64,000 bases of DNA from Flavobacterium sp. N3904. GTDB lineage: Bacteria > Bacteroidota > Bacteroidia > Flavobacteriales > Flavobacteriaceae. A model generated the notes under the pieces. It was not told where the DNA came from. It searched no databases and was given only the letters and a program-made list of their open reading frames with translations. The translations under genes and the position numbers were made by a program. The stretch covers positions 372,001-436,000 of the forward strand of contig NZ_CP110009.1 of assembly GCF_025947305.1 (NCBI RefSeq), written 5' to 3'. Shown one piece after another: positions 9,028 to 17,628 of this stretch (its first letter is position 1; each line of letters opens with the position of its first letter).

Positions 9028-9087
9028 CGATTATTTAAGAAGCATGCCGCAATGACGCCGACAGCTTTTCGAGCTTCTAAACAGTAA
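9028..9087 (+). pseudogene. Vestigial 3' end of a second AraC-family gene
   Basis: Reading 9028-9087 on the plus strand gives RLFKKHAAMTPTAFRASKQ and a stop. This closely matches the last residues of the AraC protein at 7458-8318 (RLFKKHTAMTPTAFRVSK), and the DNA matches almost base for base over about 50 nt. Directly upstream the frame is broken by an extra G in GTAGCGA versus GTACGA, giving an in-frame TAG, and no further AraC homology is visible. The relic ends one base before the purT stop codon on the other strand. It is best read as the remains of a duplicated regulator gene. Confidence 0.75.
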
Positions 9088-10248
9088 TTAGGGATGTACT
9101 TTGACTAGTTGAGCCGCTTCTTTAGCTTTTTCTACTATTTCTTCAATTGGAGTGTCTAAGGTATCGTTGACTAAAGCGACTCCCATTCTCCTGTAGGGTC
9201 TTGAAGTGGGTTTTCCGAAGATCCTGAAATCGGTTTTGGGTAAAGCAGCAATTTTATTGATGCCTGAATAACTTATATTTTCTGAATTTTTGGAAGCGGC
9301 AATTACGGCACTTGCACCCGCTTTTTCTAATGTAATTTCGAAAATGGGTAAACTCAAAATGGCTCGCAAATGCAATTCAAATTCATTAAAGTTTTGCGTT
9401 CCTGCCAAAGTAACCATTCCTGTATCGTGTGGTCTTGGAGACAATTCAGAGAAATAAACACCATCATCGGCAAGGAAAAACTCTACTCCAAATAATCCTG
9501 CTCCGCCCAAAGCTTCGGTTACTTTTTCGGCCATGTCTTGTGCTTCGTATAGGTCTTTGTCTGATACTTTTGCAGGTTGCCAGCTTTCCTGATAATCGCC
9601 ACGTTCTTGTCTGTGTCCGATTGGCGCACAAAACAAAGTAGGATTATTGTTTTGAACAACTGTCAATAATGTGATTTCCGAATTGAACTTCACAAAAGCT
9701 TCGACTATGACTTCAACTACATCGCCACGGGAACCTTCTACGGCGTATTGCCATGCTTTGTCGATATCGGCAGCTGTTTTTATGGTCGATTGTCCTTTTC
9801 CGGAGGAAGACATTAATGGTTTTACGACGCATGGCATTCCAACGGCTTCAACTCCTTTGTGTAATTCTTCGGCAGAAGTGGCATATCGATAATTGGCAGT
9901 GCGCAATCCTAGCTCTTTGGCAGCCAAATCCCGAATGGCTTTTCTGTTCATAGTAAAATTTGCCGCTTTTGCAGAGGGAACAACGGTAATACCTTGGTTT
10001 TCGTAATCATAAAAACGCTCGGTTCTGATGGCTTCTATTTCGGGAACGATGAAATCGGGTTGGTGTTTGGCAACGATTTTGTCTAAAGCTACTCCATCGA
10101 GCATATTGATCACTTCAAAACCGTGCGCCACTTGCATAGCGGGAGCATTTTCGTAGCTGTCAACAGCAATCACGATTTGGCCGATGCGTTGAGCTGCGAT
10201 TGCAAATTCTTTTCCTAATTCACCTGAGCCTAGAAGTAATATTTTCAT
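9088..10248 (-). CDS. purT: Phosphoribosylglycinamide formyltransferase 2 (formate-dependent)
   Basis: A 386-residue ATP-grasp enzyme that makes formyl-GAR from GAR, formate and ATP in purine synthesis. The start [23 protein letters not shown] is the PurT/PurK pre-ATP-grasp fold; the ATP-binding region ([16 protein letters not shown]) and the metal/active-site region ([30 protein letters not shown]) follow in order. The [10 protein letters not shown] motif distinguishes PurT from PurK. Length is normal. It is a single-gene unit, with a vestigial AraC fragment at its 3' side and a structured repeat upstream. Confidence 0.95.
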   Translation of the reverse strand: MKILLLGSGELGKEFAIAAQRIGQIVIAVDSYENAPAMQVAHGFEVINMLDGVALDKIVAKHQPDFIVPEIEAIRTERFYDYENQGITVVPSAKAANFTMNRKAIRDLAAKELGLRTANYRYATSAEELHKGVEAVGMPCVVKPLMSSSGKGQSTIKTAADIDKAWQYAVEGSRGDVVEVIVEAFVKFNSEITLLTVVQNNNPTLFCAPIGHRQERGDYQESWQPAKVSDKDLYEAQDMAEKVTEALGGAGLFGVEFFLADDGVYFSELSPRPHDTGMVTLAGTQNFNEFELHLRAILSLPIFEITLEKAGASAVIAASKNSENISYSGINKIAALPKTDFRIFGKPTSRPYRRMGVALVNDTLDTPIEEIVEKAKEAAQLVKVHP

Positions 10249-10392
10249 TTTGAACTGTATATGTTATGATTTCCTGAAGTTCAGGAAAGGTTGTTTTGAT
10301 TGTAACAAAAATACATTTTTTGCGCGAAATACTTTTAGGAATGCTTTCGCAATTTTGTTGTTTGTTGAAAAATTTGTATTCACCCGTTTACT

Positions 10393-10510
10393 TGCGTGAG
10401 GGACAGGAATAAGCTACCGAAGTAGCATGGATGGCCCGACCCCGTTGAGCTAAGGGGCAGTATATGCGGTAGGATAAGTTTGCCCCTTTGCTCAACTGGG
10501 TCACGCCCAG
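10393..10510 (+). repeat. GC-rich structured intergenic repeat, copy A
   Basis: This element fills most of the 310-nt gap between purT and the DUF2797 gene. It begins TGCGTGAGGG, has the core GGCCCGACC, and ends GGTCACGCCCA; the ends GCGTGA and TCACGC pair. A central stem pairs GTTGAGC...AGGGGCA with TGCCCCT...GCTCAAC. The same ends and core recur at 19152-19260 (reversed) and 28906-29022, with different central hairpins. It is much more GC-rich than its surroundings. I see no gene in it. Confidence 0.7.
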
Positions 10511-10558
10511 ACAAACTTTATCAAATCGACGATGTTGATGTTCCGGTAAATTGCTGTT

Positions 10559-11353
10559 TTAAACTTCCAAACGAACCACATAGCCTTCGAAGCTTCTGAT
10601 GTTGAAAACCGTACCGTCTTCAAAAATAAGGTATTGCCCTTTAATTCCAGTCAGTTTTCCTTTGTAACTTGGTGTTTTGTCCAAACTCAAACTGTTTACC
10701 TTTTTGGGATATTGCAAAACTGGGAAATGCATTTCGTATAGATCATTTTTCTCCAAATGAAAAAACTCTTGTACCTCGGTTGGTATTAGTTTTTCCAATT
10801 TTAATCTTTCGGCAATTAAGTCGACATGAACTATATCATTCTGAAGCATTTTGCGCCAATTGGTTTTATCGGTATAATGGCCTTTGAGAGCAACCTCGGT
10901 AATTCCTGCCAAATAACGATTGGGTACTTCTACAATAGAAATTGCCTGACTTGCGCCTTGATCAATCCATCGTGTAGGCACTTGACTTTTGCGAGTTACT
11001 CCTACTTTGACCTCACTGGACAACGCCAAATAGACAATATGGGGTTGTAGTTGCACCGATTCTTCATAAGCCAAATCACGATCTTGAATGCCAAGATGTG
11101 CGGTACTCAACTCGGGTTTCATAATCCAATCCCCAACTGCGGCGCTCGAATAGAAACAATCATAACAAAATCCTTGTCGAAATATTTTTTTCTTTTTCCC
11201 ACAATTTAAGCATTGATATCCCTCGAAATTAATTTCCAATTCTTTGTTCAATAACTGATTTACATTGAGAAAACTATTCTCAAAAACCAAATAATATTGA
11301 ATAGGATTACCGAATTCAGTTTGCATTTTAGAAAGTACTCCTTGGTATGTCAT
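10559..11353 (-). CDS. DUF2797 domain-containing protein
   Basis: A 264-residue cytoplasmic protein of the DUF2797 family. A four-cysteine zinc-ribbon-like site is visible (YQCLNCGKKKKIFRQGFCYDCF, residues about 47-68), followed by HLGIQDRDLAYEESVQLQPHIVYLALSSEVKVGVTR, whose last part resembles a GIY-YIG-like strand pattern (VKVGVTRKSQVPTRW). The family is common in Bacteroidota and has no established function. A 14-nt tandem repeat abuts the start codon. It is divergent from the GH3 gene. Confidence 0.85.
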   Translation of the reverse strand: MTYQGVLSKMQTEFGNPIQYYLVFENSFLNVNQLLNKELEINFEGYQCLNCGKKKKIFRQGFCYDCFYSSAAVGDWIMKPELSTAHLGIQDRDLAYEESVQLQPHIVYLALSSEVKVGVTRKSQVPTRWIDQGASQAISIVEVPNRYLAGITEVALKGHYTDKTNWRKMLQNDIVHVDLIAERLKLEKLIPTEVQEFFHLEKNDLYEMHFPVLQYPKKVNSLSLDKTPSYKGKLTGIKGQYLIFEDGTVFNIRSFEGYVVRLEV

Positions 11354-11380
11354 TTTAGATTGCGGATTTTAGATTGCAGT
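11354..11380. repeat. Two-copy 14-nt tandem repeat abutting a start codon
   Basis: TTTTAGATTGCGGA is followed by TTTTAGATTGCAG immediately upstream of the DUF2797 start codon (minus strand). An inverted relative of the same pattern lies at 11492-11518 just before the GH3 start, so the two repeats frame the divergent promoter region. Confidence 0.6.
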
Positions 11381-11425
11381 TGGCAAGACTATGCATTTGT
11401 GTTAGAATATTTGATACAAATAGAA

Positions 11426-11454
11426 TTGTTTTTTATAAAAAAACACTATTTTTG
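11426..11454 (+). promoter_or_regulatory. Bacteroidota-type promoter for the GH3 gene
   Basis: TTG at 11426-11428 and TATTTTTG at 11447-11454 are separated by 18 nt, fitting the TTG-N18-20-TAnnTTTG promoter recognised by the primary sigma factor of this phylum. It lies about 65 nt upstream of the GH3-family start. Confidence 0.6.
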
Positions 11455-11491
11455 GTATTATTGCAAAGTTAGCGTTTGTAAATCTATTTTC

Positions 11492-11518
11492 AAATCAGAA
11501 ATCTAAAATCAGAAATCT
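11492..11518. repeat. Two-copy 13/14-nt tandem repeat abutting the GH3 start
   Basis: AAATCAGAAATCT is repeated as AAAATCAGAAATCT and ends two bases before the ATG at 11521. Its reverse complement resembles the repeat at 11354-11380. It would lie in the mRNA leader, next to the start codon. Confidence 0.6.
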
Positions 11519-11520
11519 CC

Positions 11521-13029
11521 ATGCCGTTATCAATAATCAATTCATTTGCCTCATGGGTTTTAAAACAAAGAATTCACCAGATTGAACTTTTTCTAAAATA
11601 TCCCAATGAAGTTCAAGAAGAGTTATTAATGAACCTGATTCGTTCTTCTGAAGAAACGGTTATTGGTAAGCAATACGATTATAATTCCATAAAATCATAC
11701 CAAACTTTTACCGAAAGAGTTCCTATTTCTACGTACGAAGATCTGGAACCCTTAATTGAACGAACTCGAAAAGGAGAACAAAATGTACTTTGGGAAACTC
11801 CGATAAAATGGTTTGCCAAATCCAGCGGGACTACCAATGCCAAAAGCAAATTCATCCCAGTGAGCAACGAAGCTCTTGAAGATTGCCATTACAAAGGAAG
11901 TAAAGATTTATTGTGTTTGTATCTAAACAATAACGAGGATTCTGACATGTTTTTGGGCAAAAGTTTACGTTTGGGAGGAAGTTCACAGATTTACGAAAAC
12001 AACAATACTTTTTTTGGAGATTTATCGGCCATTTTAATAGAGAATATGCCTATTTGGGCTGAATTCAGCAGTACCCCAAGCAGCAAAATATCTTTAATGA
12101 GCGAATGGGAAACCAAAATAGCAGCAATTATTAAAGAAACCGTAAATGAAAATGTAACCAGTTTTGCAGGAGTTCCTTCGTGGATGTTGGTTCTGATGAA
12201 TAAAGTATTGGAAGAAACTGGAAAAACAAACCTTATGGAAGTTTGGCCAAATCTGGAAGTATATTTTCACGGTGGCGTAAGTTTTGATCCCTATAGAGAG
12301 CAATACCACAAAATATTACCTAAAAATCAATTCAAATATTACGAAATTTACAATGCTTCTGAAGGTTTTTTTGCCATTCAGGATTTAAACAATTCGAGTG
12401 ATTTGTTGCTAATGCTGGATTATGGAATTTTTTATGAATTCATTCCTATGGATACCTTTGGCACACCCGATCAAAAAGCTGTTCGTCTATCAGATGTTCA
12501 ATTATTCAAGAATTATGCGATGGTTATTACCACAAATGGTGGCTTATGGCGTTATCTAATTGGCGACACCGTGCGATTCACTTCCTTAAATCCTTATCGA
12601 ATACGAGTAACGGGGCGCACCAAACACCACATTAATGTTTTTGGCGAAGAATTGATGGTCGAAAATACAGATCAGGCTATTGCCAAAGCTTGTCAAATCA
12701 CCCAAACCGAAGTGGTTGATTATACTGTCGCTCCCGTATTTATGAAAGACAAAGAAAAAGGAGGCCATGAATGGATGATTGAGTTTAAGAAAAAACCAAA
12801 AGACATTGTCGAATTCCAAAAAGCATTAGACGACACTTTGCAAAATCTAAATTCAGATTACGAAGCCAAGCGATATAACAACATGACTCTTAATCCTTTA
12901 GTAATAAACGTTGCTAGAGAAAAATTATTTTATGACTGGCTCAAACAAAATAACAAATTAGGAGGCCAACATAAAATTCCTAGACTATCGAACAAGAGAG
13001 ATTATCTCGAACAATTGAAAAAGATGTAA
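11521..13029 (+). CDS. GH3 auxin-responsive-promoter family protein (acyl-adenylating enzyme)
   Basis: A 502-residue protein of the GH3 family, which in plants adenylates acyl acids and joins them to amino acids. The nucleotide motif FAKSSGTTNAKSKFIPVS (near residue 100), FHGGVSFDPY and YEIYNASEGFFA (near 280), and a C-terminal RVTGRTKHHINVFGEELMVE region are in the normal order. Bacterial members are common in Bacteroidota and their substrates are unknown; acyl-amide or lipid-like products are possible. It stands alone with its own promoter and is followed by a tiny lipoprotein gene. Confidence 0.9.
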   Translation: MPLSIINSFASWVLKQRIHQIELFLKYPNEVQEELLMNLIRSSEETVIGKQYDYNSIKSYQTFTERVPISTYEDLEPLIERTRKGEQNVLWETPIKWFAKSSGTTNAKSKFIPVSNEALEDCHYKGSKDLLCLYLNNNEDSDMFLGKSLRLGGSSQIYENNNTFFGDLSAILIENMPIWAEFSSTPSSKISLMSEWETKIAAIIKETVNENVTSFAGVPSWMLVLMNKVLEETGKTNLMEVWPNLEVYFHGGVSFDPYREQYHKILPKNQFKYYEIYNASEGFFAIQDLNNSSDLLLMLDYGIFYEFIPMDTFGTPDQKAVRLSDVQLFKNYAMVITTNGGLWRYLIGDTVRFTSLNPYRIRVTGRTKHHINVFGEELMVENTDQAIAKACQITQTEVVDYTVAPVFMKDKEKGGHEWMIEFKKKPKDIVEFQKALDDTLQNLNSDYEAKRYNNMTLNPLVINVAREKLFYDWLKQNNKLGGQHKIPRLSNKRDYLEQLKKM

Positions 13030-13172
13030 ATTAATTCTTTTGTTTTTCCTTTAATTTATTAAAATTTCAAACAAATGCCTTATTAATCAATCTATTTTAT
13101 TAATTTTCAGCGATATAAAATAAAAATTTTGAACTAATTCTTTATATTTAATTAAAACAAATACTTTAACTG

Positions 13173-13307
13173 ATGAAAAGAACGCTCCTCCTTTTAACTG
13201 CTATAGCAATTACCTCATGCAGTTCCTCCAATCATGTATGCGGCGGAAGTGGCGGAAAACGTTGCGTTGAAGTGACCACAAAAATTAATACCGATAAAAT
13301 TTCCTGA
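13173..13307 (+). CDS. Tiny predicted lipoprotein (44 residues)
   Basis: An ATG at 13173 opens a 44-codon frame. Residues 1-15 are a signal peptide (MKRTLLLLTAIAITS) ending in the lipobox ITSC at Cys16. The mature part is only about 29 residues, with CGGSGGKRC. It is preceded by an AT-rich leader and followed within 30 nt by a hairpin. The clear lipobox and terminator support a real gene. Function is unknown. Confidence 0.6.
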   Translation: MKRTLLLLTAIAITSCSSSNHVCGGSGGKRCVEVTTKINTDKIS

Positions 13308-13332
13308 TTTTATACTCTATAAAAACACAAAA

Positions 13333-13365
13333 AAGCCATTCAAAGAATCTTTTTTTGAATAGCTT
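13333..13365. terminator. Hairpin between tiny lipoprotein and SRPBCC gene
   Basis: AAGCCATTCAAA (13333-13344) pairs with TTTGAATAGCTT (13354-13365) with one mismatch. It lies between two convergent genes and can serve both. Confidence 0.6.
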
Positions 13366-13382
13366 ATACTTTTATAAAAATA

Positions 13383-13913
13383 CTATTTTTCGAGTATCTT
13401 TTTTAAATTGGCCAAGTTTTGAGTTTCGGCATCTTTTATAATTTTTTCTCCTATAAAAATTATAAGATTCATTGGATAAGGAGAATGTCCATAAAATTCG
13501 GAAGTCACTTTAGTTTGATTTTCCGATACTGACCCTAATAAAGTACTTACTTTATTATCACCTTTCATTGGTCGTTCAAAATGCAAATCGACATCGATCC
13601 TGTCTTCAGAAATAGCCGTGATTTGCTGAGAACCTGCTCCTACATTATCGTCTTTACTGTCCCAAGTCGCTTTAAAGCCAACCGTTCCGTCAACGCCTTG
13701 ATAGAGCATCTTTACATTCGGATCTTGCATTACCCAAATGCTGTAGTATTCTTGGTTTTTTATCAATTTAACATAATCAAAAACCACTTGTTGTGGTTTA
13801 TTGATTGTTGTTGAAACCGAAACCGTATAATCATTAGGTATAAAAAGTGCAATCAATAACAATAGCGCTATAAAACCTATAATCCCTAAACCTATTATTT
13901 TAAGTATCTTCAT
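13383..13913 (-). CDS. SRPBCC family protein with N-terminal membrane anchor
   Basis: A 176-residue protein. Residues 5-27 form one hydrophobic segment (IIGLGIIGFIALLLLIALFI), and the rest fits a polyketide-cyclase/START-like SRPBCC fold (TVSVSTTINKPQQVVFDYVK at its start, MNLIIFIGEKIIKDAETQNLANLKKI as the closing helix). Such domains bind hydrophobic ligands; the ligand is unknown. It is the last of four same-strand genes (AHSA1-like, two VOC, SRPBCC), all small single-domain binding proteins. Confidence 0.85.
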   Translation of the reverse strand: MKILKIIGLGIIGFIALLLLIALFIPNDYTVSVSTTINKPQQVVFDYVKLIKNQEYYSIWVMQDPNVKMLYQGVDGTVGFKATWDSKDDNVGAGSQQITAISEDRIDVDLHFERPMKGDNKVSTLLGSVSENQTKVTSEFYGHSPYPMNLIIFIGEKIIKDAETQNLANLKKILEK

Positions 13914-13924
13914 ATATTATCGAT

Positions 13925-14365
13925 TTAATTAGTTGGCTTTTCGTCAAAATTAACCATCCAATGGATTCCAAATTTATCTACAAACATCCCAAAATATGCA
14001 CCCCAAAAAGTTTGGCTCATTGGCATAAAAGGATTTCCTCCTGCCGAAAGACCATCAAAGAGTTTATCCGCTTCCTGTTTGCTTTCGGCATTAATAGAAA
14101 TTGACACGTTAGCACCAAAAGTCACAGCGCCACTGGCTTCATTACTATCGCTTCCCATTAAAATAGAATCCTTACCTATTGGCAAAGAAATGTGCATAAT
14201 TTTATTTTTGTCTTCTTCAGAAATAGCTCCTGCTCCTTCTGCATCTGCTGGCATGTCATTAAACTTCCCCACATAGGGGAATTCACCCCCAAAAACGGAT
14301 TGATAAAATAGAAATGCTTCTTCGCAGTTTCCATTAAAAATTAAATACGGATTAATCGCTGCCAT
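13925..14365 (-). CDS. VOC family protein, PhnB-like
   Basis: A 146-residue single-polypeptide VOC/glyoxalase-fold protein. The start AAINPYLIFNGNCEEAFLFYQSVFGGEF and the end FWGAYFGMFVDKFGIHWMVNFD are typical of the PhnB-like subgroup. It may bind a metal and small molecule in the cytoplasm, but activity is unknown for most of the group. It lies 11 nt before the SRPBCC gene, so these two are probably co-transcribed. Confidence 0.9.
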   Translation of the reverse strand: MAAINPYLIFNGNCEEAFLFYQSVFGGEFPYVGKFNDMPADAEGAGAISEEDKNKIMHISLPIGKDSILMGSDSNEASGAVTFGANVSISINAESKQEADKLFDGLSAGGNPFMPMSQTFWGAYFGMFVDKFGIHWMVNFDEKPTN

Positions 14366-14520
14366 AGTATTTTATTTTTTATTAGTTTATTAGATTCTGA
14401 TTTTCTAGCTACTAAGATTTTGTGTGTTATTTTAAATCTCAAAGAAATCATTAAAACCAATTAAAGGTTTTACATTTCTATTCAAGTTTAGAAACTCAGC
14501 ATCTTAGCAACTTAGCATCT

Positions 14521-14931
14521 TTATTTATTCATTTTACTAAAATCCATATACAAAACATTCCAGCGATGACCGTCCAAATCTGCAAAAGCGCAACCATACA
14601 TCCATCCTTGATTTTCGGCAGGTTCAGCAAAAAGATCACCACCAGCTTGCTTAACTTTTACAGCAAATTCATCGACTTCCTGTTTGCTTTGTGCATCGAT
14701 TGAAATTAAAATTTCAGAACTCCTTTGGGTATCAGTTACTTTATTTTGGACAAAACCTTCAAACATACCTTCTTCAAAAAGCATTACGACAAAATTATGC
14801 TCTCCAACCAGCATGCAAGCCGAGGAAGCCGTTTCCTGTTTATTGTTAAAAGCAAAACCAATTTTAGAAAAAAAAGCTTTTGATTTTTCTACATTCTTCA
14901 CGGGCAAATTAAGCCAAATTTGTTTTACCAT
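14521..14931 (-). CDS. VOC family protein (glyoxalase/bleomycin-resistance fold)
   Basis: A 136-residue VOC protein starting VKQIWLNLPVKNVEKSKAFFSKIGFAF and ending GWMYGCAFADLDGHRWNVLYMD. The C-terminal metal-ligand region is shaped as in extradiol/glyoxalase relatives. Substrate unknown. It lies 16 nt after the AHSA1-like gene. The gap of about 155 nt to the next VOC gene holds only short direct repeats of the TTAGCA type (14490-14519). Confidence 0.88.
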   Translation of the reverse strand: MVKQIWLNLPVKNVEKSKAFFSKIGFAFNNKQETASSACMLVGEHNFVVMLFEEGMFEGFVQNKVTDTQRSSEILISIDAQSKQEVDEFAVKVKQAGGDLFAEPAENQGWMYGCAFADLDGHRWNVLYMDFSKMNK

Positions 14932-14947
14932 CTTTCCATTTTTAGGT

Positions 14948-15352
14948 TTAAAAACTATCTACGTACTTTTTAAAATTATCAAGAATAGCCTGCCAACCAC
15001 TTCTTTGCATTTCTTCTGGATTTACTGTTTCAGGATCAAAACTTTCGATTACTTCTACTCCATTTGGAGTTTCTTCAAAACTTATTTTGACCTTTCTTCC
15101 GTCAGCCAATACATATTCAATAGCTTCATTTTGTTTTACCAAAGTGTATTCGCCCTCAAAATCAAAACTCATTGTTCCGTCTCTGGAAGCCATAGTCGAT
15201 TTGAATTTTCCGCCTACCCGCAAATCATTTTCAGCATATGGGGTATGCCAATCATCCGAGGCATTGTTCCATTTCATTATATGCTCCGGGGTTGTCCAAC
15301 ATTCCCAAACAGCTTTTAATGAGGCAATTATTGTGCTTTGTACGGTTATCAT
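14948..15352 (-). CDS. SRPBCC domain protein, AHSA1/activator-like
   Basis: A 134-residue protein beginning ITVQSTIIASLKAVWECWTTPEHIMKWNNASDDWHTP, the signature of the AHSA1-like (activator of Hsp90 ATPase homologue) branch of the START/SRPBCC fold, and closing with RSGWQAILDNFKKYV. Bacterial members often accompany VOC genes, as here. Ligand unknown. It appears to be the first gene of the four-gene group. Confidence 0.9.
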   Translation of the reverse strand: MITVQSTIIASLKAVWECWTTPEHIMKWNNASDDWHTPYAENDLRVGGKFKSTMASRDGTMSFDFEGEYTLVKQNEAIEYVLADGRKVKISFEETPNGVEVIESFDPETVNPEEMQRSGWQAILDNFKKYVDSF

Positions 15353-15412
15353 TGTCTAATTGTTTTTATAAAATTACAAATAATCTTAAATAAATTAAAA
15401 TTTTAACTACAA

Positions 15413-15445
15413 AAAAAACCTGTTCCGACAACAGAACAGGTTTTT
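15413..15445. terminator. Bidirectional intrinsic terminator downstream of clpX
   Basis: The stem pairs AACCTGTTC (15417-15425) with GAACAGGTT (15434-15442) and is flanked by A-runs on one side and T-runs on the other. It lies 23 nt after the clpX stop on the minus strand and upstream of the AHSA1-like gene. Confidence 0.85.
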
Positions 15446-15467
15446 ACAACTATTTGATTATTAATAC

Positions 15468-16700
15468 TTAAGAAGCTATCTCCAAACGTTTCAATAAATT
15501 TTTATTCAATGTTTCTTTGGCGTATTCCACGTCAATTTCCAACTTTTTATCATCCGAACTTGGTAATTCATACATCGCATCGGTTAAAATTGCTTCGCAT
15601 AACGAACGCAATCCTCGAGCGCCCAATTTGTATTCCAAAGCTTTTTCGACAACAAAATCCAAAGCTTCATCCGTAATTGTGAATTCTACCTCATCCATCA
15701 AGAATAATTTTTGATATTGCTTGATTAAAGCATTTTTAGGCTGAGTCAAAATCGCACGCAACGTTTCTCTGTCCAAAGGATCCATGTGTGTCAAAACAGG
15801 TAAACGTCCAATGATTTCAGGAATTAATCCAAAATCTTTAATGTCTTTTGGAATAATGTATTGCAACAAATTATCTTTATCAATATTATCCACATTTTTA
15901 GATGTAGAATAACCTACTGCCTGACGGTTCAAACGTTTAGAAATTATACGTTCCACTCCATCAAAAGCACCACCGGCAATAAACAAAATATTTTGTGTGT
16001 TTACCTCAACAAATTTTTGGTCTGGATGTTTACGACCTCCTTTTGGCGGAACATTAACCACAGTTCCTTCCAATAATTTCAACAAAGCCTGTTGAACACC
16101 TTCTCCAGAAACATCACGAGTGATGGAAGGATTATCGCTCTTACGGGCAATTTTATCAATTTCATCAATAAAAACGATTCCTCTTTCGGCTTTGGTTACA
16201 TCGTAATCGGCAGCCTGCAAAAGACGCGTCAAAATACTTTCGACATCTTCTCCCACATAACCGGCTTCGGTAAGTACTGTTGCATCAACAATCGCAAGTG
16301 GCACGTCCAACATTTTGGCAATCGTTTTGGCTACCAATGTTTTTCCTGTACCTGTTTGTCCTACCATAATGATATTGCTTTTTTCAATCTCTACCTCATC
16401 GTCCAATTGCTGTTGCATCAAACGTTTGTAGTGGTTATAAACCGCAACGGACATTACTTTCTTGGTTTGTTCCTGCCCAATAACGTATTGATCAAGGAAA
16501 GCTCTGATTTCTTTTGGTTTTTTTAAAATTAAATCACCAACTAGCTTAGAGCCTCTGTTTGTTTTTAATTCTTCCAGAACAATTCCGTGTGCTTGTTCGA
16601 TACATTTATCACAAATGTGAGCATCAATTCCCGCTATCAACAAATTGGTTTCTGGTTTTTTCCTTCCGCAGAAAGAACATTGTAATACTTGTTTTGCCAT
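15468..16700 (-). CDS. clpX: ATP-dependent protease ATP-binding subunit ClpX
   Basis: A 410-residue AAA+ unfoldase that feeds substrates to ClpP. The N-terminal zinc-binding dimerisation domain has CSFCGRKK and CDKCIEQA. Walker A (GQTGTGKT), Walker B ([10 protein letters not shown]), the substrate-pore region ([13 protein letters not shown]) and the sensor-2/C-terminal [13 protein letters not shown] are all present. The ClpP-contact loop reads AVGYSTS, a conservative form of the usual IGF loop. It lies downstream of clpP on the same strand, and both follow tig, the classical order. Confidence 0.98.
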   Translation of the reverse strand: MAKQVLQCSFCGRKKPETNLLIAGIDAHICDKCIEQAHGIVLEELKTNRGSKLVGDLILKKPKEIRAFLDQYVIGQEQTKKVMSVAVYNHYKRLMQQQLDDEVEIEKSNIIMVGQTGTGKTLVAKTIAKMLDVPLAIVDATVLTEAGYVGEDVESILTRLLQAADYDVTKAERGIVFIDEIDKIARKSDNPSITRDVSGEGVQQALLKLLEGTVVNVPPKGGRKHPDQKFVEVNTQNILFIAGGAFDGVERIISKRLNRQAVGYSTSKNVDNIDKDNLLQYIIPKDIKDFGLIPEIIGRLPVLTHMDPLDRETLRAILTQPKNALIKQYQKLFLMDEVEFTITDEALDFVVEKALEYKLGARGLRSLCEAILTDAMYELPSSDDKKLEIDVEYAKETLNKNLLKRLEIAS

Positions 16701-16713
16701 TTTTCATGTTTCA

Positions 16714-16772
16714 AGTTTAAAGTTTAAGGTTTTAAGTTAATTCTAACAACTTTAAACCTTAAACTTTAAACT
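16714..16772. repeat. 19-bp perfect inverted repeat built of AGTTTAA units, between clpP and clpX
   Basis: AGTTTAAAGTTTAAGGTTT (16714-16732) is perfectly inverted at 16754-16772. Each arm is itself a short tandem array of AGTTTAA. It fills nearly the whole clpP-clpX gap, ending 13 nt before the clpX start. The RNA would fold into a long AU-rich hairpin that could affect clpX translation or read-through. Confidence 0.75.
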
Positions 16773-16775
16773 AAT

Positions 16776-17450
16776 TTAAACCCTTCTTAAAACTTCATCA
16801 ATCATTCCGTATTCTTTGGCTTCATCAGCAATCATCCAATAATCACGCTCGCTGTCTTTATGTACTTTATCAAAAGTTTGTCCAGTATGCTGCGATATAA
16901 TTTGGTATAATTCGTCTTTTAATTTCAACATTTCACGTAAGTTGATTTCCATATCGGTAGCAACACCTTGTGCTCCTCCTGATGGTTGGTGAATCATAAC
17001 ACGTGAATGAGGCAAAGCCGAACGTTTTCCAGCCGCACCTGCACACAAAAGAACAGCTCCCATTGAAGCGGCCATTCCGGTACAAATTGTAGCTACATCT
17101 GGTTTGATGTATTGCATCGTATCATAAATTCCCAAACCGGCATAAACACTTCCTCCAGGCGAATTTAAATAAATCTGAATGTCTTTAGAAGCATCAGCAC
17201 TTTCTAAGAATAACAATTGAGCCTGAACGATATTTGCAATTTGATCATCAATTCCCGTGCCAAGAAAAATAATTCTGTCCATCATTAATCTCGAAAAAAC
17301 ATCCAATTGTGAAATATTCAACTGACGCTCTTCAATAATATAAGGAGTCATATTTGTTGGGTTCATAGCAGCTACTATTTTATCATAGTACATTGCGTTT
17401 ACCCCTTGACCCTTAATTGCAAATTTTTTGAATTCTTTTCCGTAGTCCAT
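16776..17450 (-). CDS. clpP: ATP-dependent Clp protease proteolytic subunit ClpP
   Basis: A 224-residue serine protease. The catalytic triad is visible: Ser in CTGMAASMGAVLL, His in SRVMIHQPSGG, and Asp in the C-terminal part (ERDYWMIADEAKEYGMID). The N-terminal 25 residues are a longer leader than in E. coli, possibly a propeptide. With ClpX it forms the cytoplasmic unfoldase-protease. The start is preceded by an octamer repeat at 17458-17483. Confidence 0.98.
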   Translation of the reverse strand: MDYGKEFKKFAIKGQGVNAMYYDKIVAAMNPTNMTPYIIEERQLNISQLDVFSRLMMDRIIFLGTGIDDQIANIVQAQLLFLESADASKDIQIYLNSPGGSVYAGLGIYDTMQYIKPDVATICTGMAASMGAVLLCAGAAGKRSALPHSRVMIHQPSGGAQGVATDMEINLREMLKLKDELYQIISQHTGQTFDKVHKDSERDYWMIADEAKEYGMIDEVLRRV

Positions 17451-17457
17451 TTTAATT

Positions 17458-17483
17458 AGTTTATAAGTTTATAAGTTTATAAG
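17458..17483. repeat. Octamer microsatellite AGTTTATA x3.25 upstream of clpP
   Basis: AGTTTATA is repeated three times plus two bases, starting 8 nt upstream of the clpP start codon. It would lie in the clpP leader. Copy number could vary by slippage. Confidence 0.7.
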
Positions 17484-17628
17484 GTATATTTTCTAATGTT
17501 TTATATTGTTTTAATGGCAAAGCAAAGGTCATACCTTTTTGTTTTTTGTGACAAACTGTCTCATAATAATTACTGAGTTTGTATGTCAACTATCTCGAAC
17601 TACTTTTATTTAACCATTTCAAACAAAA

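Noticed and set aside
10393-10510. tRNA or known riboswitch in the GC-rich gap
   Set aside because: No cloverleaf or recognised riboswitch core; the sequence instead matches the two other repeat copies.
14684-15319. 211-residue plus-strand frame across VOC and AHSA1-like genes
   Set aside because: Spans two clear genes and their spacer on the other strand; no domain motifs.
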